Assembly: GCA_961205875.1 (NCBI GenBank)
Contig: OY540815.1
Location: forward strand, 13,949,638-14,013,637
Direction: 5' to 3'
Source of the DNA: Sialis fuliginosa
Lineage: Eukaryota; Arthropoda; Insecta; Megaloptera; Sialidae
Length of the DNA stretch: 64,000 bases
The notes beneath the pieces were generated by a model. It did not search any database. It was not told the origin of the DNA and saw only the letters and a list, made by a program, of their open reading frames with translations. A program made the translations under genes and the position numbers. This document shows positions 11,810 to 24,790 of the stretch, piece after piece (position 1 is the first letter of the stretch; every line of letters begins with the position of its first letter).

Positions 11810-14430
11810 GTTTATGCAATTGAACAACCGCGAAATTCTACGTTCAAAAATACTTGTTTCTATTTTGTTGAAAAGATATGTGTATAACAAAATAGCAGTT
11901 TAGTTATTCACATACAATACATGCTAGTACTCGTATAAATACATATATGTTTTATAAAATTATCACTTTGTCATATGTAATATTATACACGCCATATTAT
12001 CATATTACAGTTATTTTATTTTTTACATTTAGTATAATGTATTTTAAATATTTCCATTGTATTCTGCACCTCGAGCTGATTATTTTCTGAGAATGAAAGG
12101 CAAAATAATTTAAATTCGTGATTCACCCAAAATTTGCAGTTGTCAGTTCCTATACAATATGATTCATATATTATATATAATATTGTATACAGAGGTAGCC
12201 ATAAATTATAAATAATTCAATAGGATTTTTAAGCCGCGACAGATTTTTACCGGTCTGCATAAAACGTTAAAAATGATTAAATTACAATATCGTTTAGATA
12301 AATGGTAATAATCTTTTTTGAAATAACAACCAAAACTTTCGCCGTTACGATATTATTTCTGATACCCAAATGTTTTTTTGAATTTTCGATAAAATTTTAA
12401 TTCTCTCTCAAGGTTTATAATTATATCATAATGTACACTGTACAATGTACATGCTTTAATTTGATGCTGTGAATTTCCCCTTTAAAATCCATATTTCCCG
12501 AAAAATTTGGCCGGACATTTAAAATATGACATCCTTCATACAATGAAAATATATACCTCTCTTTTTTACAAATACTTTTTAATCCTTGGCATGTGCCACC
12601 GCTGCACATCCAATATGCATTTAATACAGTATAAAAACATATTCAGAATATCTGAATAGTATGCTATGGTAATTTGCTTTTATGAATTAACTACGGCAGC
12701 TCGTATAATACCCCAGTAAAGCGCGAGTGCACACAGTAGAAGATTAACTTAACTAGACTATAAATGAATCTATTAAATAAATACAACGAATAAAGAAAGC
12801 ATGGTTGCACTATAGAAATAAAAAATGAATAAGATATTTTTAATTATACTCCTTAAAATTTATTTCAACTTTAGGGGTTTTCTATTAATTTATACACCCT
12901 ATCATCAAACGAATGATAAAAAATAAAAATAAAACGGTCAATTAAACTTAATTAATAAATGCGTATCAACAAATGGAAATGAATCGTAATTACGCACTTA
13001 CAATTAGGTAAAAACTCAAGTAGGTTAATCTAGGGTCTGAACAGGTTCTTTAATAAATAATTATTTGTTATTATTACTGACAACAGAAACAAATTAGCAG
13101 CTTCCCAAAGCCAGACAACCAACATACATTTATAATTATTTGAACGACAGCAAACTATTTCGATTGGCCTGTTTTCATGTTTCCAATATTCTCAGGACAG
13201 TTCTTAAAATAGCTAATAGTTTAAAGTCAACTGTTCTGTTATCCAATTTTATGACAGTTGACAGTCTTATATTCGACGTTCAGTTCTCTCTTGATCAGCT
13301 CCAATACAATAGGTATACCTATTTGAACAATTTCACACACAAAATATATTGAACGAAAAATAAATATTTAGTAGTTTTGATAATATGGATATGATTGCAT
13401 TTATTTTAATTTAATTTTTGATTCATTTATAGAATTGTGAATGATCTTTATATCCATATCGATATTTTAATACAGTGGTTCTTAAATATTTTTTTAATTT
13501 GTACAAAAAATATAATAATAAATATATAATTGGTTATGGGAGATCACAATTTTTTTTATTACAAAACCCGCGGTTTTATTACGAATTCGAGAATTTAGTG
13601 TAGTTCAAATACCCAGTACAATTTTTTCTTCATTGCAACTTTTGTTTCAAACATTTTAAAATGGAACAACCTGTATATTTAACTTTATCAATTAAACTGT
13701 AACCCACACAAACGACCGTAAACAATATATTTGATAACTTTACAATCCTAAATGTATACATACTATAATGTTTAGGGCATGGAATATATATGTACATATA
13801 CATATATACATATACACATACATCAAACACCTGAGAGTAACACCTGGATATTACCCGTACGTCACTAATAGGTGTAACTAATTATTCAGATCTCGATAAT
13901 CATCGACGCACTCAGCCAATAACCCACCCTTGCACATCACCCCCACCTCTCCTGCCACCGGTGTCGTGTATAATGACTAACTTAACGACCGAACTTTCGT
14001 TCGATCCTAACTTCAGCAAACATTAATTTATGTGCGTGAAAAGTAATATGGATCTTATATGTTTCAAAGTCGTATACATGTATTAATTATTACATACATG
14101 TTTTGTTTACGCATGTAAGATAATTATCGAAAGTGATACTGTATGAGAATTTATAATGTGTACCTTCTGACTATACATATGTACAGTGAAACTATGTTGT
14201 ATAAGTGGTAGCAGTTTTGGAAACTTATGTGTAAAGTTATATACATGTATGAAGAGTGGGCTGTTGTAATTAAAATGTTTGAAGGTTTATATACTCTCTT
14301 GTCTTGTTTTAATATAGATATACATATATAATTATCGATCTTTAAGATACAGATTCATTACATTTAAATTTCTCTTGCATGTTTCTTACAAAAAAACATT
14401 TATATCACCACTGTTCTAATACTGCTCTTT
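11810..14430. other. intergenic DNA without a supported gene
   Basis: Mostly AT-rich. A TACATA/TATATA simple-sequence run lies at about 13785-13822. At 13890-14000 there is a C-rich non-repetitive patch that stands out, but it has no reading frame and no clear promoter elements. A short CCGGACATTTAAAATATG phrase near 12510 looks like part of a dispersed repeat but has no second copy here. Confidence 0.5.
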
Positions 14431-15101
14431 TTAGGGTTCCGGAAAACCCCTATTAATCTCACTTTCTCGTCTGTCCGTCCGTCCTTTTCACTCAAAGCAA
14501 AATATCTCGTAAACTATATAAGCTCGAAACTTGAAATTTTTACTGAATATGTGAAGATGTACAAATTTGATGAAACAATAATTTTTCAGGGGGGGGGGGC
14601 ACTAAGGAGCTAAAGTTAGGTAAAAAATATATTTTTTTATACCAAGGTAGGTGTACGTTAAAATGTATAACCAAATCAGCAGAATTTGACCTTCTTTCTT
14701 ATTTTTAATCAAAAATGGCGCCTGCAGAGGGCTTTAAAGCAAATCCAAAAAACAAAAACAAAAAAATTGTATACCAAGACTCAAAAATGGCGCCTGTAGG
14801 GGCCTTTAAGCAGTAATTTATTTTGTCTACCCCCTTTAACTCGGTATAACTACTGGCTCAAAAAATTTGAAAAAAAACTGGAAACGAGGCTTTGATGAGA
14901 CTACCAACGACAAATACTCAAGTCAACAATATCAATTCAAATTTTGGAGAAATAGGGAGGGGCGTCATAATTTTTTTATTTTCTTATTTAGACATGTGGG
15001 GTATCAAAATGTAGATATCAATTAGTAGAATATGACACTTTCTTTTCTAACTCAAAAATGCACCTATGAGTGGTTCCAAACAACTTACTTCGGAACCCTT
15101 A
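14431..15101. mobile_element. TTA-flanked element with GGGTTCCG ends
   Basis: The element proper spans 14434-15098, beginning GGGTTCCG and ending CGGAACCC, with TTA directly outside both ends. A 3-bp TTA duplication with short G-rich inverted ends suggests a PIF/Harbinger-like non-autonomous element. Inside are gtctgtccgtccgtcc, a run of ten G at about 14590, and two near copies of AAAAATGGCGCCTG (14713 and 14785). There is no transposase. A partial inverted copy lies at 4620-4877. Similar GGGTTCCG elements are familiar from lepidopteran genomes, which is general knowledge and was not searched here. Confidence 0.65.
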
Positions 15102-16009
15102 TGACATATGTATGTAGGTACATCCGTGTACGTCTACGAATTATTTACTTATTGTTAATACGCATTTACCCTGTTCAAAAATTTTGCAGAAGAACTTTCT
15201 TTATAATACCACTAATACCAGGCATTATTATTACAAAATAGATAGAATAAATGATGATATTTTATAGATATTTATGTATTTATTCTTTAATTATCTATAA
15301 TGAAGGCAACCCTATATTTAACAAGACATTACAAAAACCTTATTTAATAAATATTACAAGTAAACTGTTTATAAGTGACAGTAGCTATTTATAATGGCTA
15401 TGTCAAAAAGACAAACATCACGACAATTATAAAATTAATGTCGCATGTACATTGTCGTTTTACAAACCCAATTTTACGTCGCACAAAACGTTTTCAGTGA
15501 AAAACAAACTACAAACTGTTGTGCGAAAAGTTAACGTTGGAAAAATAAAGTTAGGAATGATTTGTTTTTACGAACTTCCAGTATAAACGTGGATTTTACG
15601 TGCCCTTAGGGTATCCGAAATATTATAATTAAAAGTTTACAAAAATGAATAATATCTGTACGATGCCCGTTTTTGTTTCATTTTTCTTTAATGTAGAAAA
15701 TTTTGAGTATGTTGGAGTTATATTTTTTTATACATTTTCTTTTTTCTTTTATATAAAATATAAATAAATTCTATGATTTGAATTAAGATGAAATTAATTT
15801 TAAAAAGCATATTAAATTACATCGACAATTTTTTAAATTGTTTCTAATTTCTATAGTCTATTTCAATTAAGATTGCAGCGGTAGCTAACATATACGCGCT
15901 CCTGATTGGGCAAAACGCCAGACAGATTCACAATAACACAATTTTCACTGACGCAATACATCATGTTACCTTGGAAACAAATACAATTAAATTCAAATTG
16001 TCAGATTAG
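15102..16009. other. intergenic, nothing firm
   Basis: AT-rich with no supported gene. The last 150 bp may be the decayed upstream part of the LINE remnant at 16010, but I could not follow a frame there. Confidence 0.45.
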
Positions 16010-16258
16010 TTACTCTATACAACCCCTTACTGCCAATTTGACAAAAAAGAGCACCTGATAATTCAATGTCCATTATACAACAAGGAAATAGAAAAACTAA
16101 AACAAAACAAGAAAAAAAACATCACCTGGCAAAAAGAGTACAGCGAACTAATAAGAAATAAAACGGCCTACTCACACATTATAGAATACACAAAAAAACT
16201 GCAATTTAAAACTATAAAAGTAATAAAAAAAAACCATTTCATCCATATACCAAAGTGA
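16010..16258 (+). pseudogene. 3' end of a non-LTR retrotransposon ORF2
   Basis: The frame ending at the stop 16256-16258 encodes about 80 residues. It includes CQFDKKEHLIIQCPLYNKE, followed by a lysine-rich stretch and a tail with TWQKEYSELI and YTKKLQ. A Cys then Glu-His then Gln-Cys-Pro pattern is typical of the zinc-knuckle-like C-terminus of LINE reverse transcriptases of the CR1/Jockey/R1 groups. The frame is not followed upstream, so only the tail survives. A C-rich 3' region follows to about 16450 and may be its 3' UTR. The exact clade cannot be told from this piece. Confidence 0.6.
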
Positions 16259-18659
16259 CCCTAACCCTCAAATCACATGTAACAGGCCCCCTATACCTAT
16301 GATCCTGCGATGATTGACCCATCAGCAAACTCCCACTCCGTCAGACATTCCTTGTGAAACAATCTAACTACACAGAAATGACAAAAACACCACTGAGCTG
16401 TTGGAAAAGGAGTAATCCAGCTGACAAGAAATGCATCTCATCATCATATTCATAATACAAAGATGAGTTTTATTTCTTACAAATTTCATTAAAAGTTTTC
16501 ATATACATATAAAAAAAATTATTCATAGACATTTCACAGACACTGCAAACTTAAATGAAACAAACCATAGGTGTAAATCATGATTTTGTTAATAATTTTT
16601 AGCTAATTTTTCATCGCATATTCATTAATTATAATATTTATGTTTTATTCTGTATATTTATTTCAAACTCTTAATAATAAATAGTGTTATGTTAAAAATA
16701 ACAATGAGTGTGTTTTTCATACATTCCTTAAAAACAAATTAAGTAAAATAGACAAAGTGAATAACACTTGGATTTACTTAAGAAATTATTACCAATCCAG
16801 TGCCCGGTGCTAACCAACATAACCTGACGCAAAATAAATCTAAAAGATGTAACACTTTCTTGTGAAAATGTTTCCTCATATTTGTTAATACCTTAAATCC
16901 ACAAAAAATAATTTAAACGAGAAAGCAAGAACTGTGTAAATATGTAGAGTATTACTTTTGAAGTTTACAAAACTGGCAAATAGAGTAACGAGAGTACATT
17001 CATATTTTATTAATTTTATTTATTATTCATGCTATAAACTCTCTTACAGTTCAGATGCTAAAGCAACCACAGTCGAACAAATAAGTAATTTTCTACAATT
17101 TAGTTGGAAAAAATTAAAGAACATTCAATTAATTTGAATTTTAAGGCGGATTTAGGTTTAAAATTTTAACAATTTTCTAAGTGTTTACTTTGCCGTGGTC
17201 AGGTTTTAATTAATTTTAACTGAATTATTTTCAAACTTTTTAAATTGTTAATATATAATGTATGTAGGTATCCATTGTCACTGACACGACTATTTTTACA
17301 TTTGTTTCATTAAAATCGGTTTAGTAATTTGTAAAATATTAGATATAATTATGCGTTAAATATAACATTATTAAAAATATCGGTGCAAATATAATAATTA
17401 TTATTTATTTATTTACCCTTATAGCTATGATCTGAATACAGTAGCACAGGAAATATGCGTAGAGTGGCAAAAACATAATATTTAATAATAATATTTTCAA
17501 ATTTTTCATACACTACAGACACTACATACCTACATTACATCAAACTAAACAATTCTGTCCAAATGTCCTTCACAAAATCTACTTCCGTTTTACATTTTTA
17601 TGTTGCCTATAAAAGTTCTTATATATTCCCCCATATAAAACATAATGAATTGCTTTACCCTTCCAATTCTATTACTGCAAAAAGTTTCGCGTGTATTGTA
17701 AAGTGAAATAAAATAAAGTAGACGCATTTTAATAATTCACTTAGTTATTTCAATTCATATTCCTTTATTTACGTAAACTACTATGACATATACGACTGGT
17801 ATGCAAATTTTATATGCAGTTGTAACACTGAGAAAAGTTTATGTACACCAACGAATTATTTAGATTTCACAAAGTCCCCCGTTTGCTTTGGACGTCAAAA
17901 CATTACGACTGTATATTTTGTTCATTACTCTTGCTACCAGAAAACTTTTTATTCCGATCCGTACGTATAGTAGTATAGTACAGCATTACACGCTTTTTAT
18001 TTCGCTCTTACAATTTTATTTTACTTTTTTTAATGTACGTATATACATATGTAGATCAGTAGCCTAACTTCAGAACAAACTTCTGAATGTTTAGATCAAA
18101 TGTTTAAAATAGTTTACATTTGTAAATTGTAAAATTCCTAATTTTGTACGAAATTTTATTTATTTTAACTGGTGAACTTTTCTTGATCGTGAAGGCAACC
18201 AAATTAGGAAAATGGTATGTAAAATATTTCAGATGGCCCCCGAGTTAATCCGGTCCTTCATCTAAATTATTTACCCAATACTGAACTCAAACACGTGATT
18301 CAGCAACTGTTTCTCCTACATTTTTATTTTAGTGTACAATGATTGACGGGCGTCTTTTTTATGAATTCATGTTACTAATAAAACAAGTAACTCTTTATTT
18401 AATCTATTTAATTACCAGCAAATAAAGTTTATTTTTTATATTATAAAATTTTATTTCGTTCGCGTTTTTTCTCCAATAATGGATAAAGTGAAACCAGTAA
18501 TGAGCACGCAGTGATAGATACTTACTAATGATTACAAAATGATAAGTACTACGCTATAAAAGAAAGAATCGTCAAATTTGAAGTAATGTAAAGCAGTTGC
18601 TATGATAATATAATAATTAATAAATGAATTATACTAATAATTAGTTGAAATGCCCACCA
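16259..18659. other. intergenic DNA, likely LINE 3' UTR then featureless
   Basis: The first 190 bp are less AT-rich than the rest and probably belong to the LINE remnant. After that I see AT-rich sequence with no gene. The phrase ATTAAAATCGGTTTAGTAAT at 17310 resembles the tails of insect retroposons. Confidence 0.45.
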
Positions 18660-18833
18660 TTTTGATACCTATTGGTCGATTGTCATCAAATCACGCTGTA
18701 AGACAGTTAAATGTATTTAGATTAATATTCCGAAATGGTAGTAATCAAATATCAACAAATATTTCTAATTCAGTACATTTAATAAAAGAATAGCCATTAC
18801 TGGGGTCATATTCAAGGTTGGTGCCAGTACCTT
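18660..18833 (+). repeat. second copy of the GGCACCAG MITE, left end lost
   Basis: The sequence from CCTATTGG to GGTGCCAGTACC matches 4350-4523 almost base for base in the same orientation. The left end found in the first copy is absent, so this copy is truncated or recombined. Confidence 0.75.
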
Positions 18834-20703
18834 ATAACGAGAGATTGGAAAAATAGTTATTATTTTCAATGAAATAGTTACTAATTCAATTTTTTTTTTC
18901 GGAAAATAGTTGATAAATAGTTTTTTTTTACGATTTAATAATAATTAGTGCAAACGAAGTAGTAAAAAATCTCGCAAATAGTTTAAAAATAGTTGGAATA
19001 GTAGTTGCAAATAGTTGATTTCAAATTGTGTTCAATCAAACCAGTTTTCTGAAAACGGTGGAGATATGTAATAAATATTACAATAAATGCATTTTTACGC
19101 GATAGTTGAAAAACAATTTTTTTAATCTCTACTTATAACTAAACTTATTAAAAATAAATCAAGTAACTTTATAATCAGCTCATACTAGAAAATAGACACA
19201 TTAATAGCATACGTAGAATAACGTCTTCTTAGATACAACTGTATGGAAGTAGGGGTATATATGTATGTACATATAAGTACCTAATAAGAAACATTTGACG
19301 AACTGAATTAATTCACCTGTGACAGACGCGACATACTCGAGCGATGTAACACACGTCTCAAGACAATTAAACACACGATCACTTAATTTCTGATTGCGTA
19401 TATGCAAGTTAAGCTGTTTACAAATAGTCAATATAGATTTTTGTTTACCGTGTTAATTGTCATTAGTCGTAGTGTGCTTTGAAATGTATGTGAAGTTAAA
19501 TAACTGAATAGTTTTGTAATGTTTAAATAGGGTAATGTACTGTACTCACTTACGATATGTCTAAAATAATATTGAGTGTGATGTTTTCATTGTAACAAGA
19601 CACAATTAATGCAGGATCGAGCTGCTTAAGTTACTAATGTAGTTAGTTCACATAAGCCTTAACATGCCTAAAAAGAACTTAAACACTGCAATGCTCACTG
19701 GGGGCTGATTTAACCTTAAAAATTAAACGCCGCGAAAAAATAACTTCATGTATTTAATAAATAATAATAAAGGAGTTCCAGTGCTAATAATGATAATAAT
19801 AATATATAGTTTATATCGTATAATAAACAGTAATAAGATGGGTAAACACCGGGAAAAACTGAAAAAAAAGAGTCAATCCAGACTATCGATCTAGTTTCGA
19901 ACCGGTCTCGCTCCAATCAAATATAAATAAACAATAAACAATGAAATTATTCACACTATAGGTATCAGTCAGGTCTTGGTCCGATCTCGCTCCGATACAG
20001 CATAGTGCAAAGAATATTTTACTGGAATGTGATCGAACCTGGCATGGATTGTACCGAGACCGGCCCGAGAGCGACTCGTTAATGAGAATATCATAAGATT
20101 TGATTTTTATATAAGATAATACTAATTTTAGTTGTGTCCCATTTATGATTTAATTAATTAATTATCTGACGATCCCTAGGTGGGGTCTAGGCGAAAAAAT
20201 AACCTTGCTAACTAGTAACTCAAAGCTGAAGTAACAAAATAAAATAAAATCGATAGGTTCGTTTATCTTATTTTAGCTTTTATGTCTATAATCGATATAG
20301 AGAGAAAAACAAGTTAAATAAAAACTTAAATAACAGAATACGTCAATAAAACAGGCGTAACATCTATATCGACATTCAATCACTAAGTTGCGTTAGTAGA
20401 GACTTTACATGGTTAATTGACATGTCCACGCCGCCGTCCAAAAGGGTCCTTCCCATGCGTCATTCCATCTAAATCAGTTACGTCGCTGTCTGACACATCA
20501 CCGGCAATCAATAAAAATATCACACAGCGCAAATTCAACAATGGGAACTCTATAGAGCAGTATTGGTTGCACACTTTGATTCGGATAAAATTGTGATGAT
20601 ATTTTGACAGATTTTAAAGCATATAACTATTTATAATAATATTGTAATGAAATATAACAAATTGTTCAGTATTTTGTTTGTAATAATAAATTGTAGTTCT
20701 TCT
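18834..20703. other. intergenic, low-complexity and weak islands
   Basis: At 18850-19020 the word AATAGTT is repeated many times in an irregular way, probably part of an old repeat. The minus strand of 19320-19430 has a CACAG|GTGAAT donor-like site, and 20400-20530 is slightly GC-richer. Neither supports a gene call. Confidence 0.4.
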
Positions 20704-20950
20704 TTTCCAATATTGAAATTGAAATTGAAAGGAAGGTTTGTTAGTGACATTTCGACCCTCAAAACAGCTTCAACACAAGCACTAGAGGCAAATGAGCTAG
20801 AACACGCATTTGAATCACTGTTGAATCGCTGTAACAAGTTTGTTGAAACTGAAGGAGAATATTTTAAATAAAAAAATCGAAAAATATTCAGACTTATTGT
20901 TTCAATGATGTTTTCTACGGCCAGTCTCAAAATTTATTTGTTGCACTGTA
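20704..20950 (+). pseudogene. mariner transposase C-terminal remnant
   Basis: The frame 20704-20874 encodes FPILKLKLKGRF, then an intervening stretch, then FESLLNRCNKF and EGEYFK before the stop. Mariner transposases end in the same way: a Phe-Pro-Lys-Leu-Lys block followed by Lys-Gly-Arg-x-Phe, a helix with Arg and Lys-Cys near the end, and Gly-x-Tyr-Phe. The catalytic domain is absent. About 75 bp after the stop, CACTGTA followed by TA is a plausible right terminus. An ATG at 20647 makes a 74-codon frame whose first 20 residues look like a signal peptide; I regard this as chance fusion of AT-rich DNA to the remnant. Confidence 0.65.
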
Positions 20951-22394
20951 TATGTCTGTATGGGGTATTAATATTTGTGAAAATTGTAGTTGAAATTATG
21001 TTTCATACATGATTAACATTATGCCCCAATTATTATTAGTGAGATTTGTTTTTTTTTCAAATCAGATGGCTGTAGCAACTATATGTTTAGAGCAACCAAT
21101 CGCGTGAGCCTTAACCGATTTCAAAATACACCCAGGTAATGCCATTGGAGAACCATTATTTGTAAATATATATATTTTTTAAACAAAAATAGCATTTTAA
21201 AATAAAGATTATTTGTACAGTTTAATTATTCAGTTTTTTTTTAATCCCAAACAACATGGCTCTTCTTTACATTACAAAGTAAATAAATATTTCGTCTTTG
21301 CAAGTAAATACCATACGATCAAAGAAAACTTCATAAAATAATTTATAAAAAATCTCTTTGATGATTTTATTATCATCACATCGCTTTAATTAGATGCAAA
21401 TTAAAACAACAAATGGTAAATTATAATTACTAATTAAGTTAAAAAAAATGTTCATGTTTCGATCATTAACTCGAAAAAAATCTGTCAAAATCACATTTTC
21501 TTAATGTTAAAAAGTTAATATTTTTATAAAAATATATATAATACTTTAATGGCGCCTGTAAAAAATTGATTACCTCACAAAAGTTTCATTAATAAATTTT
21601 AATGAGTTCATTAAAAATTTCATTAAATATGATTGAGATTCATAATATACTCATTGTCAGTGAAAATTAAATAGATATGTGTATTAAAATTTTATATTAC
21701 ATTTCTTTGATTTACTTATCATCTAGCTTTTCTTAAAAAATTAATAATAATATGAGTAGGTATAAAAAATAATTTTACTCCTACTCCTTTGGGAGAATGT
21801 TTCAGTCCATTTCTAAATAAACACTTAATTAAAAACAAATTAAACAAACAAACAAATCATACGTTTTCTACAGAAAGACATTTTGTATATTTCAAAAAAC
21901 CTTTTAGAGATTTGCTTAACTGTATATACATTCTGTAATAACGCTGAAAAAATAAACATATAAAGTAATGTCACTCATTAACATGAAAAAGATTCAACAT
22001 AAATTACAAACATCAAAAAAAGTTTTTAAATATATAAAATATAAATAAAATATACATAATACCTATGTATAAAAATATATCTCATAAATTCTAATCTATA
22101 TATATTCGTCATTTCAAAAATTATTGAACTAGTATTATCTAGAAGAAGAAAACGAATAAAATGTCACAAATTTATTAATTAGGTACTCGAAATAAAATTT
22201 CTCGAGAATTGATAATTTTTTTCTCGAGAAGAAACAAAAAACAATCAATACTGGAAACCTAACAAAACCATTCTGGGAGAGTTAGTTATAAATACAATTG
22301 ATATAAAAATTATTTTATTCGTCAATATGCTTTCTTAATCTTTATTTAATTGCAAATAATTTAATTGTAATAAAAGCTTCAATTCTAACATATA
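20951..22394. other. intergenic, nothing recognised
   Basis: Strongly AT-rich with short TATA and AAAT runs. No gene, RNA or clear element. Confidence 0.55.
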
Positions 22395-22716
22395 CAGGGT
22401 GTTTACAGGAATCAAGTGATCATTGCTTATTTTGTTATTATCGGAGTTAGAAGATCGGTTAAATGGGCAAAGTATCGGTATTTTTTCAAGGATGAATAAG
22501 GACGGTATAAAAAATAGAATTTCGTATTAAAATATTCTAATTCAATAGATTAAAAACTTTATATTGTCAACATTATGTGTCCACGTTAGGCGTTTGATAC
22601 ATTATACAATGAAGTAAATAAACTGCATACAAATCACGGCCTGAAGTCTTAATGATACGCCACTGTTTACAAAACGTAAAAAAATACATTTGTGCGACAT
22701 TTCGTGAAACACCTTA
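22395..22716. mobile_element. mariner-like MITE, CAGGGTGTTT end
   Basis: The left end reads TA-CAGGGTGTTT and the right end AAACACCTTA-TA, a 10-bp inverted pair with one or two changes and TA on both sides. This is the form of many insect Tc1/mariner-derived MITEs. The interior is non-coding. Confidence 0.6.
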
Positions 22717-23641
22717 TATGTTACATTATCAAATATAAAGGTAATTTATGATTAAGGTGAATATTTTAACATCTGTATACATTGAAAAGGTACCGCGGAA
22801 TATGCGTACCTAGTGAAAAGGTCCGTATGTATAAATAAATAAAAGCATTGCTTTATTCGAAAGTAAATTATGTGTATTCAAATTCCCTTTGGGAAACATT
22901 AATGGTAAGTTGGCAGCCAAAGTGCCTGTGCCTGGAAACTTATTACAGGTGTCAAGAGAAATATAATGAGGAATAAATTAGTCTCTCAAAAACGAACATA
23001 TTCACTTGCTTAAAATGCTCTTTTATAATACTATTTATTATTACCTACATGTATGCAATCTCGACGAATATATGTATATGGAATTGTATAAATAAGTACT
23101 GCGGAATAGCATTGGAGTTAAAAATTTTATTAAACATAAAAATTGGAAATGAAATAAGTACACACTGGCACATCTACATATTGAACGCTTTCAAAAAAAA
23201 TGTTTCATCCATTGTCCTTAAATGTAGTAGGTACTAGTCTAAGTAGTGGTACTCCGATATTATAAATAATTTTTAAAATAATAATAAAAAGTTGTTATCT
23301 TGAGTATGGTGTACATGAATCACCACTGCTTTTAGACCGCATGCGCCATATCGTTACTGTTATTTAAATTTAATATCCTGCCGAAAGCGTTTAATTAAGT
23401 TTTGTTTTGGACCAAATTCTTTATAATTCCAGACATTAAAGAAACAGGTAAGACTTCCACCACTGCTGTATGAGCGTCACATTTTAGATTCAAATGAATC
23501 CTGGCAAAAAATTGTAGATACGATGAAAGGCAACAAATATTTTTTAGAAAGGATTTTAAAATTTAAAACTAAATATGGGAAAGGGGCTTGTATATAACAT
23601 TATCTCGGAAGGGTAACGATTTAGCTTTTCACTCTTAGTAG

Positions 23642-24648
23642 TACGTATAAGAAAGTCCCGTGGCTCCCATAGCAAATATTTTTATGTTAGAAGTCATACA
23701 ATTCTTGTTAAATCATTTAAAAGCTTTCGTCTAAAATATATGTACCAATAAATCAAAATAGACATTCTTCAATAATTATTTTTATTGAAAGAACGTATAA
23801 AACATTTCTATCATAATTATATTTACGAACTTTTAATATTGTTATAATTGATTTATACCTTGCGAATAAAGTTATCACAACTAATCTAAAACAGATTTGC
23901 ATCTGAGCTAATCCGTAGAACTACAAGCCGAACCAAATCTGAAACTGGGGACTGTTTTCTTATCTGAATCACGTTGATTATGTAATCTTGTTAAAAGGAT
24001 TAAATTTTACACTTGACGGCAAACAAGTGGGGGGAGGGGGGGCAAGAAACTTTTGCAAAGATGCAAAGATCGCTACTTGCAACTCTCGATAAAGAAGAGA
24101 GGATGGATAAGTTTGGTAAGTTTTTTTGTTAATCTAGATGCCAAAATCAGTGCAGTTTCTGAAAATCTGTTTTAATTTTACAAGTGCAAATGAAAAAAAT
24201 ATTTAGAGAAAGTGGAAGCGAATGCGAAAACGAATATATTTTAGTCGATTGTGGACTTTTGTACGTATAATAATTACGAAAAATGGCTAAAATTCTCTTA
24301 GAACGGATGTAGAATCATCATATAAGGTAGGACACGGTTTGATAAATATATATTCATTTTAAAAATTGGAGACAAAGGCGCGTTACACAGCAGGCCCTTT
24401 AGGCAACTACCTACGGCCCCGAGGTAAAAAGAGGTCCCCGAAAAGTGGAAAATGCGTTGTAAATATATAAGCTATGTTTTTTTAATGATGGAAAAAAACT
24501 CTATCGCTATAACTCGCCTTTGAACGAAGAGTAAATACCTCTTATTTGAATAGCTCGACATAAATAATATTAGGTTTGTATTTAGTATATTCTAACGATG
24601 CCAATTAAAAATATCTGCCATGGGAGCCACGGGATTTTCTTATACGTA
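23642..24648. repeat. inverted pair of the 40-bp GTATAAGAAAGTCCC motif
   Basis: 23642-23684 reads TACGTATAAGAAAGTCCC and on to ATATTTTTA. 24605-24648 is its reverse complement with few changes. The pair is about 1 kb apart and could be the ends of one element, with the outer edge marked by TACGTA. The same motif occurs five more times at 38.3-38.6 kb and 57.1-57.2 kb. Confidence 0.5.
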
Positions 24649-24659
24649 ATTCTGACAGT

Positions 24660-24790
24660 GAACAGTGTAAAAATAGGTTTTCTTCCCAGACAAAAATTAA
24701 TCTTAAATAGAAAATTTCACCCTTCTACGATTTGTCGTATTTGAGTTACAGTGCTTATAAACCGGCCGACAGACAGACAAAATAAAAACA
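24660..24790 (+). repeat. dispersed retroposon-like tail
   Basis: The ordered words TTTTCTTCCCAGACAAAAA, TTAATCTTAAATA, TCACCCTTCTACGA and TTTGAGTTACAG, then gacagacagac, recur at 38840-38960 and in worn form at 27030-27130. Such blocks ending in gacagac runs are common tails of non-autonomous insect retroposons; the family is not identified. Confidence 0.5.

Noticed and set aside
11565-11903. 112-codon plus-strand frame
   Set aside because: It overlaps the foldback at 11646-11804 and an opposite-strand frame of 77 codons; the residues show no domain.
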